Source: Vibrio anguillarum (GTDB lineage: Bacteria; Pseudomonadota; Gammaproteobacteria; Enterobacterales; Vibrionaceae). Taken from it: a stretch of 64,000 nucleotides of DNA. Positions 29,443 to 40,139 of this stretch are shown in pieces. Location: NCBI RefSeq assembly GCF_001989995.2, contig NZ_JAHGUP010000009.1:62001-126000 (forward strand). Reading direction: 5' to 3'. The notes below the pieces were generated by a model, which saw only the letters and a list, made by a program, of their open reading frames with translations, made no database searches and was not told the origin of the DNA. Made by a program: the position numbers and the translations under genes. The first letter of the stretch is position 1. Every line of letters starts with the position of its first letter.

Positions 29443-31326
29443 TTATTGCACCTCTGCCATATCGCCATAACGTTGCAACCATGCGCGGCGGTCATCTGCA
29501 CGCTTTTTACCTAGCAACATGTCCATCATCTCATCCGTTGCTTCAGCATCATCAATGGTCAGTTGCACCAAGCGGCGCGTGTTTGGATCCATCGTTGTTT
29601 CACGCAATTGAAGCGGATTCATTTCACCCAAACCTTTAAATCGCTGGACGTTGATTTTGGCTTTTTTCTGGCTAAGTCGCTCTAAAATGCCCTCTTTTTC
29701 AGCATCATCGAGTGCATAAAAGACCTCTTTGCCGCAGTCGATCCGATACAAAGGAGGCATAGCAACAAAAATGTGGCCCGCTTTGACTAGTGCTCGGAAA
29801 TGTTTGGTAAATAAGGCGCAGAGCAAGGTGGCAATATGTAAACCATCAGAGTCCGCATCTGCGAGAATACAGATTTTACCGTAACGCAATCCATCGAGAT
29901 CGTCGTTATCAGGATCAATCCCAAGCGCAACAGAGATATCATGCACTTCTTGTGAAGCCAGCACTTGGTCTGCCGACACTTCCCACGTATTTAAAATTTT
30001 CCCACGCAGTGGCATAACCGCTTGAAATTCACGATCGCGCGCTTGCTTAGCACTGCCTCCTGCTGAATCCCCTTCGACAAAGAAGATTTCCGTGCGGCTC
30101 AGGTCTTGTACTGAACAGTCGGTCAGTTTACCGGGGAGCGCGGGGCCTGATGCGATTTTTTTCCGTACCACTTTTTTGCTGGCTCGCATGCGGCGATGCG
30201 CATTGGCAATACACACTTCGGCAAGTAATTCAGCGAGTTGTGGTTTTTCATTCAGCCATAAACTAAAGGAGTCTTTTATCACACCTGAAACAAAAGCCGC
30301 GGTTTGACGTGAAGAAAGGCGCTCTTTGGTTTGCCCTGCAAACTGTGGGTCTTGCATCTTAACCGACAACACATAAGAACAGCGGTCAAAGACATCTTCA
30401 CCAGTTAACTTAACGCCACGCGGCAACAGGTTGCGGAATTCACAGAATTCACGCATCGCATCGAGCAACCCTTGGCGTAAGCCGTTAACGTGCGTACCAC
30501 CTTGTGCGGTCGGGATTAAGTTAACATAGCTTTCAGTGATCATCTCACCACCTTCAGGTAGCCAAATCACTGCCCAGTTGGCCGCTTCAGTTTCAGCGAC
30601 AAACTCACCCGTAAATGGCTCTTCGGGCAATAAGGTGTAACCCTTTACGCCTTCTGCGAGATAATCTTTTAGGCCGTCTTCGTAGTACCAACGGTGCTCA
30701 AGATTGTTAACCTTATCACTAAAGGTGATCTCGAGCCCCGGGCAAAGTACCGCTTTAGCGCGCAAATTATTGATTAGGCGAGTCACTGAAAAGTTAGGCG
30801 AATCAAAGTAGCTGGTATCGGGCCAAAAGTGGACACTCGTCCCTTTATTGCGACGACCACAGGTGCCAGTTACTGTCAATTCCTCGACTTTATTACCGTG
30901 CTCAAACGCCATTTCATATATTTGCCCATCACGGCGAACGGTCACTTCCACACGCTTGGATAGGGCATTCACTACGGAAATACCTACCCCATGTAAACCA
31001 CCGGAGAACTGGTAGCTTTTGTTTGAAAACTTACCACCCGCATGCAATTTACAGAAGATAAGCTCAACGCCTGATATTTTCTCTTCAGGGTGAATATCAA
31101 CAGGCATACCACGCCCATCATCGATCACTTCAAGTGATTGATCTGCGTGGAGAATAACTTGTACCTTGGAGGCATATCCGGCTAGCGCTTCATCGACACT
31201 GTTATCGATAACTTCTTGGCCTAAATGGTTAGGTCGCGCGGTGTCCGTATACATCCCAGGTCGGCGACGTACTGGTTCTAAACCATTAAGAACTTCAATG
31301 GCCCCAGCATTATATTGTTCAGTCAT
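29443..31326 (-). CDS. parE: DNA topoisomerase IV subunit B (ParE)
   Basis: ParE is the ATPase subunit of topoisomerase IV. The 627-residue protein shows the GHKL ATPase motifs (DNSVDEAL, DDGRGMPV, GGLHGVG), the transducer domain, and the TOPRIM motifs EGDSAGG and DADSDG. It lacks the insert that makes GyrB longer. The stop of parE directly abuts the parC start, so the subunits are made from one transcript. No outstanding promoter was seen upstream. Confidence 0.98.
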   Translation of the reverse strand: MTEQYNAGAIEVLNGLEPVRRRPGMYTDTARPNHLGQEVIDNSVDEALAGYASKVQVILHADQSLEVIDDGRGMPVDIHPEEKISGVELIFCKLHAGGKFSNKSYQFSGGLHGVGISVVNALSKRVEVTVRRDGQIYEMAFEHGNKVEELTVTGTCGRRNKGTSVHFWPDTSYFDSPNFSVTRLINNLRAKAVLCPGLEITFSDKVNNLEHRWYYEDGLKDYLAEGVKGYTLLPEEPFTGEFVAETEAANWAVIWLPEGGEMITESYVNLIPTAQGGTHVNGLRQGLLDAMREFCEFRNLLPRGVKLTGEDVFDRCSYVLSVKMQDPQFAGQTKERLSSRQTAAFVSGVIKDSFSLWLNEKPQLAELLAEVCIANAHRRMRASKKVVRKKIASGPALPGKLTDCSVQDLSRTEIFFVEGDSAGGSAKQARDREFQAVMPLRGKILNTWEVSADQVLASQEVHDISVALGIDPDNDDLDGLRYGKICILADADSDGLHIATLLCALFTKHFRALVKAGHIFVAMPPLYRIDCGKEVFYALDDAEKEGILERLSQKKAKINVQRFKGLGEMNPLQLRETTMDPNTRRLVQLTIDDAEATDEMMDMLLGKKRADDRRAWLQRYGDMAEVQ

Positions 31327-31538
31327 AATACGGAATGCTTTTATAGATAAATGATTCGTTACTTTTTCGACAGTTTATCAATGATGTGCTTGTGATTAAT
31401 TAACGACAACAACGCTGATTTTTTCAGCATTACAAACTGCAAAAGTATAGATAGGACATAGTCTGGAAGAGCCTTGCTTATGTCAAGCGAGATAAGTAAG
31501 TTACAGGTAAAATTATGACTCTCCCCTCAATGAATCGG

Positions 31539-32135
31539 TCAGAGATCTAGGAATTCGATGATTTGTCGCGGATATCGCTCAAAGTTAACAAAACTATGAT
31601 CGCCGCCAAATTCAACCGTCTGTTTTGCTCCCGTCAATTTAGCGACGGCTTGACGGTAATCTAAGACTTCATCGCCCATTTGTTGCAACAACCAAAATGA
31701 CGTGACGTCATTAATTTTAACCTCTAATGCTTTGAGCTCTTCAATATGTTTCGCCTCTAGCCGATAGTGCTCTTGCGTGTAGGGGTTGACTTGTTCGCCT
31801 AAAAAATTGACCAATAATTCATACGGTTTGATTGCTGGGTTTATCACCACGGCACGAAAACCAAACAAATGGTTTAACCAAATAGACAAATACCCGCCTA
31901 ATGAACTCCCCACCAGCGCAATACGATATTGATCTTGATGTTGATGAATAAGATCAAGTAGATATTCCGCAGCTTGCGCGGGAAAACTGGGTAACTTAGG
32001 CACCATCACTTTGATATCAGGACGCTGCATTTGGCAATACTTCACCATCACTTGTGCTTTGTGCGACAGCGGCGAGCTATTAAAGCCGTGAATATAAAGC
32101 AGCATAGGTTGACGAGTAGGCATCTCAGTATCCAT
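31539..32135 (-). CDS. yqiA: esterase YqiA (alpha/beta hydrolase)
   Basis: YqiA is a small esterase of the UPF0227 family; its natural substrate is unknown. The 198-residue protein has the oxyanion region YIHGFNSSP near the start, the nucleophile elbow GSSLGG, and a likely catalytic histidine in GGDHSF near the C-terminus. Its start lies 11 bases inside cpdA, and the nudF-yqiB-cpdA-yqiA-parE order is the same as in E. coli. Confidence 0.92.
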   Translation of the reverse strand: MDTEMPTRQPMLLYIHGFNSSPLSHKAQVMVKYCQMQRPDIKVMVPKLPSFPAQAAEYLLDLIHQHQDQYRIALVGSSLGGYLSIWLNHLFGFRAVVINPAIKPYELLVNFLGEQVNPYTQEHYRLEAKHIEELKALEVKINDVTSFWLLQQMGDEVLDYRQAVAKLTGAKQTVEFGGDHSFVNFERYPRQIIEFLDL

Positions 32136-32946
32136 TAGCGTTAAAATCCGGTTGGAATGCGCCGTTAGCTAAACGTTTGACTTGAGTTTCTATTTGACCA
32201 TCAGCAGATAGCGTCAATTCACGCCATCCTGGGGAAGTGCGATCCAAAGCAAAATCATCTGAATTGGGCTTAAATTGTACACAGGTCGAGGGAGTGGCCA
32301 TCACTCTGACACCGTGATGGAGTTTATCCATATTTTGATGAACATGACCACACAGGACGGCTTTCACATTGCGATGTTGCGTGACGATATTCCAAAAAGC
32401 ATCGCTGTCTTTAAGGCTATGTTGATCGAGCCAGGCGCTCCCCACCAATAGAGGATGATGATGCAGCACAATCAAGGTGTGTCGCTGATGGTGCGTCGAT
32501 AATTTTTCGTCAAGTAAAGCCAATTGTTGATCGCTCAGCCGTCCGTGCGGTACGCCCACCACTTGAGAATCGAGCATCACCATCTGCCAGTGTTCACCGA
32601 GTAATACATGCTCCGACTGTTGAATCTGCTCTGACGGGAATACGGCGCCCATATTGGGTTTAAAGTCGTGATTACCGGGAAGCCAAAAACAAGTTTTTTC
32701 TAATGAAGAAATACCACGAGAGAAACGAAGATAAGACTCAGCACTATGATCTTGCGAGATGTCGCCCGTAGCCAGAATTGCATCAAATTCAACATGTTGT
32801 GCGCAAATCTCTGCCACAACAGCATGAAAGCTATCTACCGTATTAACACTCAACAGGCTGCCATCATCCGGCGCAAACAGATGCGTATCGGTAATTTGTA
32901 GCAGCTTGATGCTGTCTGAATTGTCTAGAGTTGGCGACACGTTCAA
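32125..32946 (-). CDS. cpdA: 3',5'-cyclic-AMP phosphodiesterase CpdA
   Basis: CpdA hydrolyses cAMP and so tunes CRP-dependent regulation. The 273-residue protein carries all metallophosphoesterase motifs: DTHLF, ATGDISQD, PGNHD, LHHHPL and GHVHQ. The start is unclear. The frame begins with TTG at 32946 (leading to NVSPT), followed by GTG at 32940, and no ATG lies near the family N-terminus; the ribosome binding site is weak. I keep the TTG. It overlaps yqiA by 11 bases. Confidence 0.93.
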   Translation of the reverse strand: MNVSPTLDNSDSIKLLQITDTHLFAPDDGSLLSVNTVDSFHAVVAEICAQHVEFDAILATGDISQDHSAESYLRFSRGISSLEKTCFWLPGNHDFKPNMGAVFPSEQIQQSEHVLLGEHWQMVMLDSQVVGVPHGRLSDQQLALLDEKLSTHHQRHTLIVLHHHPLLVGSAWLDQHSLKDSDAFWNIVTQHRNVKAVLCGHVHQNMDKLHHGVRVMATPSTCVQFKPNSDDFALDRTSPGWRELTLSADGQIETQVKRLANGAFQPDFNANGY

Positions 32947-32993
32947 AATTTATTAATCCAAATTGAATGACTAATTTTCATCTATGACGAAGA

Positions 32994-33428
32994 CTAAATT
33001 GGAGCTCGACTAATCCCGTGCTTTAAACAGAAAGTAAGCCAATCGCCTAAAAAGCGATTGATTTGCGCTTTCTCATCTTTTTGCATCATTTGTTCATTCG
33101 GGTAATCATAGCGAGCTTTGATCTGATTTATCCGCGCACTTGCACACACTTCGGAAACACGTGCATCGTGGTAAAGCCTGACAGACATCGACGGTAATGG
33201 AAATACTGAAACGTCATCACTCTGACAAATCTCCACTAAAGTTGTGTACTTTGTGACCTCTAGCACTTGTAATTGATAGGTCATTTGAGCAGCCTGATAA
33301 CAGCGTAAGTCACCCACGCTCGGCTGACTTGGTAACAAAGCGTTCAATTTCGCGTAGTTAGTTTCGTACACACGCATTAGTTCCGATAAATCAACGTGAT
33401 ACGGTTTTTTCAATGCTAATTCTGCCAT
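32994..33428 (-). CDS. yqiB: DUF1249 family protein YqiB
   Basis: This 144-residue protein belongs to DUF1249, a family without known function that is usually encoded between nudF and cpdA. The motif RLYHDARVSEVC in the middle and the C-terminal YPNEQMMQKDEKAQ are typical of the family as I recall it. The frame extends 12 codons further upstream, but the ATG at 33428 (MAELALKK) fits better; it lies 13 bases inside the end of nudF. Confidence 0.88.
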   Translation of the reverse strand: MAELALKKPYHVDLSELMRVYETNYAKLNALLPSQPSVGDLRCYQAAQMTYQLQVLEVTKYTTLVEICQSDDVSVFPLPSMSVRLYHDARVSEVCASARINQIKARYDYPNEQMMQKDEKAQINRFLGDWLTFCLKHGISRAPI

Positions 33429-34045
33429 TGCAATTGTAACTGTTGATAGTTTAGCTCTAACCATTGTAAAGCGATAATTGAGGCACCATTCTCAATTTGG
33501 CCGTTTTTCACTAAGCGGTAAGCCTCTTCACGGCTCATGACATGAACTTTGATGTCTTCACCTTCATAGTCAAGCCCATGTACGCCTTTAGCTTGCGTTG
33601 CATCGATTTCACCAACAAAGACGTCGAGTAATTCAGAGCATCCACCAGATGATGGATAATAAGAGCTAATTTTTTCGATTCGGTTCACTTCAATTCCCGC
33701 CTCTTCCATCGCCTCTCGACGAATAACCTGCTCGGACGTTTCATTAGGGTCGATGACTCCAGCAATAATCTCCAGTTGCCAAGGATGGGCGTGCTCTAGT
33801 GCTCCAACTCGAATTTGCTCTATAATCACGACTTCATCACGCGCAGGATCATAAGGAAGCATAGCCGCAGCATGACCTCTTTCAAACATTTCTCTTTCAA
33901 TCTCCTCACTCCATCCACCTTCAAACAACTTGTGTTTAAAGCGGTATTTCACCATGCGGAAAAAACCTTGGAACAGTGTTTCTTTTGAAATGACGTCCAC
34001 ATCTTGGGGCGTAAAAATGTTGTACTGTTTGTCAGACTGCTGCAT
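33416..34045 (-). CDS. nudF: ADP-ribose pyrophosphatase (Nudix)
   Basis: NudF hydrolyses ADP-ribose to AMP and ribose 5-phosphate. The 209-residue protein contains a complete Nudix box at 96-118 (Gly96, Glu102, Arg110-Glu111, Glu114-Glu115, Gly117). The ATG at 34045 has CGAGG six bases upstream. It starts the nudF-yqiB-cpdA-yqiA set and is divergent from tolC; 234 AT-rich bases separate the two starts. Confidence 0.95.
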   Translation of the reverse strand: MQQSDKQYNIFTPQDVDVISKETLFQGFFRMVKYRFKHKLFEGGWSEEIEREMFERGHAAAMLPYDPARDEVVIIEQIRVGALEHAHPWQLEIIAGVIDPNETSEQVIRREAMEEAGIEVNRIEKISSYYPSSGGCSELLDVFVGEIDATQAKGVHGLDYEGEDIKVHVMSREEAYRLVKNGQIENGASIIALQWLELNYQQLQLQWQN

Positions 34046-34279
34046 TTGAAACCTCGCTCAGTGAATCTCATAGTTTAATCATGGAATTCATCCATCACCA
34101 AGGATATTGCTCAACTTTTTATATAAATTTTATATTTATTTTTAAACGAGTATCGAATTTTATTGCACAGATGGACAGTTATGTGTAAAAAAGTGCAAAG
34201 TTTCGAGTGAATTACCACCAATTTAAGTTAAACTCCTTAAAAGTAACCTTCTTACATATTAAGGCAGGGAATAGGACCA

Positions 34280-35587
34280 ATGAAAAAACTGCTTCCACTA
34301 TTCATCAGCGCAGCATTAGGCAGCCTGAGTTCTTCAGTATGGGCGGATACTCTTACTGAAATCTATAATCAAGCCAAAGAAAATGATCCTCAGTTACTGA
34401 GCTCTGCAGCTCAACGTGATGCTGCATTTGAAGCGGTCACATCTAGCCGTGGCGATCTGTTACCACAAATCAACCTGACCGCTGGTTACAATATTAACCG
34501 CAGCGATATTGATGCACGCGAAAGTGATAAGCTCACCGCAGGCATCAGTTTCTCTCAGCAGCTTTATCAACGTTCAAGTTGGGTTTCTTTAGACACGGCA
34601 GAAAAGAATGCACGCAAAGCGGATTCAGCCTATGCGGCCACCCAGCAAGGTCTAATTTTACGCGTTGCACAAGCCTATTTTGAAGTGCTTCGCGCCAAAG
34701 ATAACTTGGCATTTGTCCGTGCAGAAAAAGCCGCTGTTGCTCGTCAGTTAGAGCAAACGAAACAACGTTTTGAAGTCGGCCTTTCTGCGATTACTGACGT
34801 GCATGACGCACAAGCGCAATACGATGGCGTGCTTGCTGATGAAGTTTTGGCAAAAAATAGCCTCACCAATAGTTATGAAACCTTGCGTGAAATTACTGGC
34901 CAAGAACATTCTGATTTAAGTGTGTTGGATACTAATCGTTTTTCAGCCAGCAAAACAACACAGCCGATTGATGCTCTGCTTGAAGAAGCCCAACAGAAAA
35001 ATCTCTCTTTGCTGACCGCTCGTATTGCTCAAGATGTCGCGAAAGATAATATTTCATTAGCAAGTTCAGGGCACTTACCCTCACTGACTCTTGATGGCGG
35101 CTACAAGTACGGCGATGAAAGTAATAATAACAGCGGCTCTAAAGGCGATTATAACGATTTTAATGTCGGTATTAACCTTGCGGTGCCATTGTACACTGGC
35201 GGAAAAACCACTTCGCAAACCAAACAAGCTGAATTTGCGTACGTTGCTGCAAGCCAAGATTTAGAAAAAACGTATCGCAGCGTTGTGAAAGATGTACGCG
35301 CATTTAACAACAACATCAATGCCTCTATTGGCGCTTTACGTGCTTATGAACAGTCAGTTATTTCAGCGAAATCAGCACTGGAAGCGACCGAAGCAGGGTT
35401 TGATGTCGGTACACGGACTATTGTTGATGTGCTTGATTCAACGCGCCGTCTCTACGATGCGAATAAAAATCTCTCTAACGCACGTTATGACTATGTGCTG
35501 AGCGTACTGCAATTGCGTCAAGCAGTAGGCACCTTGAGCGAGCAAGATATTTTAGATATCAACGCTGGCTTAAAAGCAGACAGCTAA
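34280..35587 (+). CDS. tolC: outer-membrane channel TolC
   Basis: TolC is the trimeric outer-membrane exit duct used by type I secretion and RND, MFS and ABC efflux pumps. The 435-residue protein has a signal peptide with predicted cleavage after Ala22, and the two repeated outer-membrane-efflux halves, each with long helices (for example FEVGLSAITDVHDAQAQ and FDVGTRTIVDVLDSTR). AGGA lies five bases before the ATG. The closest relatives by eye are Vibrio TolC proteins. A strong terminator follows. Confidence 0.97.
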   Translation: MKKLLPLFISAALGSLSSSVWADTLTEIYNQAKENDPQLLSSAAQRDAAFEAVTSSRGDLLPQINLTAGYNINRSDIDARESDKLTAGISFSQQLYQRSSWVSLDTAEKNARKADSAYAATQQGLILRVAQAYFEVLRAKDNLAFVRAEKAAVARQLEQTKQRFEVGLSAITDVHDAQAQYDGVLADEVLAKNSLTNSYETLREITGQEHSDLSVLDTNRFSASKTTQPIDALLEEAQQKNLSLLTARIAQDVAKDNISLASSGHLPSLTLDGGYKYGDESNNNSGSKGDYNDFNVGINLAVPLYTGGKTTSQTKQAEFAYVAASQDLEKTYRSVVKDVRAFNNNINASIGALRAYEQSVISAKSALEATEAGFDVGTRTIVDVLDSTRRLYDANKNLSNARYDYVLSVLQLRQAVGTLSEQDILDINAGLKADS

Positions 35588-35593
35588 AAAAGT

Positions 35594-35623
35594 AAAAGCC
35601 GCTGAATTTTCAGCGGCTTTTTT
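35594..35623 (+). terminator. bidirectional terminator between tolC and hldE
   Basis: A 12-base-pair stem (AAAAGCCGCTGA with TCAGCGGCTTTT) and a T-run follow the tolC stop by six bases. Its A-rich left arm also gives a T-run on the minus strand, so it may serve the convergent hldE. Confidence 0.85.
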
Positions 35624-35672
35624 GTAGCGATTGGCTCATTTTATACAATCAGCCAAAGGATGTGGCGTGATG

Positions 35673-37103
35673 TTAGCCTCTGCCGCCTTTAATCGCTTCA
35701 ATAATTTCTGTGGTTGAGCAACCATCTTCAAAGTTCAACACTTTGACTTCTCCACCCGCCGCAATCACTTCTTCACCACCGGCGATATCTTCAGGTTTAT
35801 AGTCACCACCTTTCACCAATAATTTAGGTAGTACAGCTGCAATCAAACGCTGTGGCGTATCTTCAGAAAAAGGAACCACCCAATCGACAGCGCCCAATGC
35901 AGCCAGTACCGCCATGCGGCGATCCGTTGTATTGACTGGGCGACCTGGGCCTTTCAAACGCTTAACCGACTCATCCGTGTTAACGGCAACAATCAGGCGA
36001 TCGCCCAATTTGGCTGCGTGGTTAAGATAAGAAACATGTCCTGCATGCAAAATATCAAAGCAACCATTGGTCATTACCACCTTTTCGCCCTGAGCTTGAG
36101 CCACTTTTACCGCATCAATTAAGGCTTGTTCACTGATGACACCATAATCAGTATCTTTGCTACCGTGAACCGCTTCCGCTAGTTCAATGGTTGAAACGGT
36201 TGAGGTGCCCAATTTCCCAACCACAACACCCGCCGCCGCATTGGCTAATGCGCACGCTTCATCAAGTGGTTTACCTGCTGCAACTGATGCCGCCAACACT
36301 GAAATCACCGTATCTCCAGCGCCCGTTACGTCATACACTTCTTTGGCTAATGTTGGTAAATGGAATGGCTTCTGATTGCGTTGTAACAGTGTCATGCCAT
36401 GTTCGCTGCGAGTCACCAACAGCGCGCCAAGATCAAACTGTTCAATCAAGGCAAAGCCTTTTTCTACTAGCTCTTGCTCTGTTTTTACTTTGCCTACGAC
36501 CTGTTCAAATTCAGACATATTAGGTGTGAGCAATGTTGCACCGCGATAACGTTCGAAATCGGCTCCTTTAGGATCGATAAAAACGGGGACGTTGGCTGCA
36601 CGTGCTTTTTGGATCAATTGCTGCACATGCTCTAATGCACCTTTAGCGTAATCGGACAAGATCACCGCTTTCACTTTCGGTAACGCCAGCTCCATGCGAG
36701 ATAAAATCAGTTCTGGATCGGTGTTCTCAAACTTATCTTCGAAATCCAAACGGATCAGTTGCTGGCCTCGGCTTAGCACGCGTAATTTTGTAATGGTTGG
36801 ATAATTTGGCAGAGCAACAAAATCACAACTCACTTTCAACGCTGTTAACGTTTCAGTCAGAACGTTAGCAGGCTCATCCACGCCAGTTAAACCAACAATG
36901 TGCGCATGACCGCCCAGCGAAGCAATGTTCATTGCAACGTTTGCCGCGCCGCCTGGACGTTCTTCGCTATTCTCTACTTTTACTACAGGAACGGGGGCTT
37001 CTGGTGAGATGCGACCAGTTGGGCCATACCAGTAGCGATCAAGCATCACATCGCCAATAATCAATACACCTGCATCATTGTAGTCAGGTAGGATTGGTTT
37101 CAT
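35673..37103 (-). CDS. hldE: bifunctional heptose-7-phosphate kinase/heptose-1-phosphate adenylyltransferase HldE
   Basis: HldE carries out two steps in making ADP-L-glycero-D-manno-heptose for the LPS inner core. The 476-residue protein has an N-terminal ribokinase (PfkB) domain with the signature VTGAGDTV around residue 265, and a C-terminal nucleotidyltransferase domain from about 340 with [12 protein letters not shown]. Length matches the fused enterobacterial enzyme. It lies 63 bases after glnE on the same strand, as in E. coli. Confidence 0.97.
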   Translation of the reverse strand: MKPILPDYNDAGVLIIGDVMLDRYWYGPTGRISPEAPVPVVKVENSEERPGGAANVAMNIASLGGHAHIVGLTGVDEPANVLTETLTALKVSCDFVALPNYPTITKLRVLSRGQQLIRLDFEDKFENTDPELILSRMELALPKVKAVILSDYAKGALEHVQQLIQKARAANVPVFIDPKGADFERYRGATLLTPNMSEFEQVVGKVKTEQELVEKGFALIEQFDLGALLVTRSEHGMTLLQRNQKPFHLPTLAKEVYDVTGAGDTVISVLAASVAAGKPLDEACALANAAAGVVVGKLGTSTVSTIELAEAVHGSKDTDYGVISEQALIDAVKVAQAQGEKVVMTNGCFDILHAGHVSYLNHAAKLGDRLIVAVNTDESVKRLKGPGRPVNTTDRRMAVLAALGAVDWVVPFSEDTPQRLIAAVLPKLLVKGGDYKPEDIAGGEEVIAAGGEVKVLNFEDGCSTTEIIEAIKGGRG

Positions 37104-37166
37104 TGTGGATCTCCAATTTTTGTTATTGCGCTGAGTGTAACACAGCTCATTGAGTCTCTAAAACAC

Positions 37167-40013
37167 TCAACCTAGCCACTGCTGCCAAGCGTTTGTGACT
37201 CGTTTTCGCAGGTCAACAAACTTACTTTCGTCAACATCCGCATCCAAGTTAAGCAAGTTTCGATGATGGATCTGATTGCGCATTGAGGTATAGGCATCGG
37301 TGAGAGCCAGCGCTTGTTCTTCCTCCATAACACCTTGGTTCAGCAGTGACTCAAAAATGCGTACGTTGTCTGACCAAAACGTCAATTTTGGCTTTTCATG
37401 GCTAAAACGCAGCACTAGATATTGAGCTAAAAACTCAATATCAGTGATGCCACCAGCATCTTGTTTAAGCATAAAGCGGCCACTTTTCTTTCCCCCCAAA
37501 TGATCGCGCATTTTTATCCGCATCGCGACGACATCCTGCTTGAGCTTGGTTTCATCTCTTGCCAATGACAAAATCTCATGGCGGGTGCGATGGAAAGCCT
37601 GTTGCAGTGGCTCATCACCATAAATCATTCGGGCACGAACTAAGGCTTGGTGTTCCCACGTCCACGCTTCATTGCGCTGGTATTCATCAAACGCTTCAGC
37701 GGGGCTAACTAACAAACCGGACGCTCCAGACGGGCGCAAACGAGTATCAACTTCATACAAAATACCAGAGGCGGTACGAGTGGCAAAAATGTGGATCACG
37801 CGCTGGGCTAAGCGCAAATAAAACTGACGGCCATCAATCTCTTTTGCGCCATCGGTGTAACAATCCACTGGGCAGTCATGGAGAAACACGATATCAAGAT
37901 CGGAATTGTAGCCCAACTCCCAGCCCCCCACTTTGCCATAGCCAACGACTGCAAACCCTTTACCATTCCTCTCTTTTAAATGAGTGGGTTGGCCGTATTT
38001 TGCACTGACTTGCTGCCAAGCTTGGTTGATCACAGCTTCAACGATGGCTTCAGCAAGGTAGGTTAAGTGATCGCTCACTTTCATCACAGGCAACGCACCG
38101 GCAATATCAGCAGCAGCAATACGCAAAATGCAGATCTGCTTAAATTGGCGTAATCCTTCCATTTGCTGCTCCATATCCTCTTCAGGAATACGAGCAAGAA
38201 AATCACGCAGTTCAGTTTTATAAGCGGACAACTCCATTGGATTATAGAGATGCTGCGGGTCGATAAGTTCATCGAGTAAAATGGGGTAACGACTAAGCTG
38301 TTCCGAAATCATCGGGCTTGCGGTACATAAACGCACCAGTTGCGTCAATGCCGCAGGGTGTTCATCTAGCAGCTCAAGGTAAGTGGTTCGAGTCACAATT
38401 TTGTACATCAAATGCAGCACACGAGGTAAGCCAAACTGCGCATCTGGGTGAATGAAAATCGCTTGGAACAGTTTTGGCATCAACCGGTTTAATACATCTC
38501 GTCCGCGTGGGCCCAGCGTTTTTTTCGCCAAATCCTCTTTAAATTGGATCAATACATGCGCCATGCCGACAGGATCATCACAGGTAAGCTCTTGTTGAAA
38601 AATCGTTTCAAGCACATCAGGCTTGTGCGCCATATCCCACAGCTCGTGAAAATGTTTAGCAACGCACTGGTCATCATCTTCTTCATCATCGCCAATCAGA
38701 GTTGCAAATACTTGATGTACTTTGATCATGTGTTGATGCGTTTCGTGAAGCAGCGTTACCCAGTCAGTGCATTGCATAGCAACAGCTAAGCGAAGTTGAT
38801 CCAGTTCATTGTCTGGCAAGGTTTGCGTCTGCTTGTCGGCCATCGCTTGCAATAGGTTCTCAAGGCGACGTAAAAACAGATAAGCTTGTCGTAAATCGGC
38901 CACTTCTTGCGGTTTGAGCAGGGCAAGTTCTTCTATTGCAACCAGTGTTTCTAATAGTCCACGCTGACGTAAACTGGGTTCTCGTCCACCACGAATTAAC
39001 TGAAAGACTTGGGCGATGAATTCAATTTCGCGGATCCCGCCTGCGCCTAATTTGATGTTGTTATGCAGCCCTCGACGTCGCACTTCGCTGCTGATCATCG
39101 ATTTCATACGGCGCAGAGATTGAATGGCGCTAAAATCGATGTAGCGGCGGAACACAAATGGTCGCAGCATTTGACGCAGCTCTTGGTACTGCGGATACAT
39201 TTCCCGCCCCATCACTCGAGCTTTGATCATCGCATAACGCTCCCAATCACGCCCTTGCTCTTGGTAATAATCTTCGAGCGCCGCATAGCTCATCACCAGT
39301 GGGCCACTCTCACCAAAAGGACGCAAACGCATATCAACTCGGTAGCAAAAACCGTCAAAGGTATGTTGATCCAACGCTTTAATGATTCGCTGGCCTAAGC
39401 GGGTAAAAAATTGCGCATTCGCGATGCTGCGGCGAGCGCCTTGTGTTTCACCGTTTTCAGGATAAGTAAAAATGAGGTCGATATCCGATGAGAAGTTCAA
39501 CTCACCGCCACCTAACTTGCCCATGCCGATGATCAGCATAGGTTGTGCTTCACCTTGGTCGTTAGTTGGCGTTCCCCACTCGAAGCAGCAAACAGCGTAC
39601 TGCCACTGGTAAGTCTCAAAAATGAGTGCTTCCGCCAGTGCTGAAAGATGTGCAAGGCTCTCTTCTAATGTCCAACTGGCGGTGAAATCTCGCCAAGCGA
39701 TGCACACCATTTCACGGTTACGAAACTGACGCAAAATACGATGCCCTGACATTTCATCTTTGCACTCTTCTAGCTGTATAGCGAGATCGTCTCGGTAATG
39801 CTCTAGCCTTGACTCTCCCGCCAACATTTCCGGTAATTGCATACACAACCGTTCATCTCGCAATAATGCTTCATTGATAAACTGGCTCATCCCGACCACA
39901 TACAACAGCTGTTTTTTCAATGGCTCGGACCACTGTGCAATGCTCGGTTGTTGCTCTAGCAAATGTTGATAGGTTGTGTGCGCAAAAGCGTGAAGTGATG
40001 AAGGCAGTAACAT
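37167..40013 (-). CDS. glnE: glutamine synthetase adenylyltransferase/deadenylase GlnE
   Basis: GlnE adds or removes AMP on glutamine synthetase in response to glutamine and the PII protein. The 948-residue protein has two nucleotidyltransferase halves, each with the G-G-aspartate signature: [16 protein letters not shown] in the N-terminal deadenylase half and [16 protein letters not shown] in the C-terminal adenylylase half. AAGGA lies seven bases before the ATG. Both active sites look intact. Confidence 0.97.
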   Translation of the reverse strand: MLLPSSLHAFAHTTYQHLLEQQPSIAQWSEPLKKQLLYVVGMSQFINEALLRDERLCMQLPEMLAGESRLEHYRDDLAIQLEECKDEMSGHRILRQFRNREMVCIAWRDFTASWTLEESLAHLSALAEALIFETYQWQYAVCCFEWGTPTNDQGEAQPMLIIGMGKLGGGELNFSSDIDLIFTYPENGETQGARRSIANAQFFTRLGQRIIKALDQHTFDGFCYRVDMRLRPFGESGPLVMSYAALEDYYQEQGRDWERYAMIKARVMGREMYPQYQELRQMLRPFVFRRYIDFSAIQSLRRMKSMISSEVRRRGLHNNIKLGAGGIREIEFIAQVFQLIRGGREPSLRQRGLLETLVAIEELALLKPQEVADLRQAYLFLRRLENLLQAMADKQTQTLPDNELDQLRLAVAMQCTDWVTLLHETHQHMIKVHQVFATLIGDDEEDDDQCVAKHFHELWDMAHKPDVLETIFQQELTCDDPVGMAHVLIQFKEDLAKKTLGPRGRDVLNRLMPKLFQAIFIHPDAQFGLPRVLHLMYKIVTRTTYLELLDEHPAALTQLVRLCTASPMISEQLSRYPILLDELIDPQHLYNPMELSAYKTELRDFLARIPEEDMEQQMEGLRQFKQICILRIAAADIAGALPVMKVSDHLTYLAEAIVEAVINQAWQQVSAKYGQPTHLKERNGKGFAVVGYGKVGGWELGYNSDLDIVFLHDCPVDCYTDGAKEIDGRQFYLRLAQRVIHIFATRTASGILYEVDTRLRPSGASGLLVSPAEAFDEYQRNEAWTWEHQALVRARMIYGDEPLQQAFHRTRHEILSLARDETKLKQDVVAMRIKMRDHLGGKKSGRFMLKQDAGGITDIEFLAQYLVLRFSHEKPKLTFWSDNVRIFESLLNQGVMEEEQALALTDAYTSMRNQIHHRNLLNLDADVDESKFVDLRKRVTNAWQQWLG

Positions 40014-40080
40014 GAGACATCCTTGTGAATTGAGACCAATGCAGTCGCTAGAAGGCTATTTATAGCAAACTTATATCAAT

Positions 40081-40113
40081 AAAAAACGCCCAACAACAAG
40101 AATTGTGGGCGTT
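40081..40113 (-). terminator. terminator of the chemotaxis receptor gene
   Basis: On the minus strand an 8-base-pair stem (AACGCCCA with TGGGCGTT) is followed by a T-run. It lies about 27 bases after the receptor gene stop. Confidence 0.75.
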
Positions 40114-40139
40114 GATTGAAGGATCGAATTTCTACAGAG

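Noticed and set aside
31327-31538. TTGACA upstream of parE, considered as a promoter
   Set aside because: At normal spacing the -10 is poor (GACTAT), and the better TATACT lies 31 bases away. The evidence is too weak to list.
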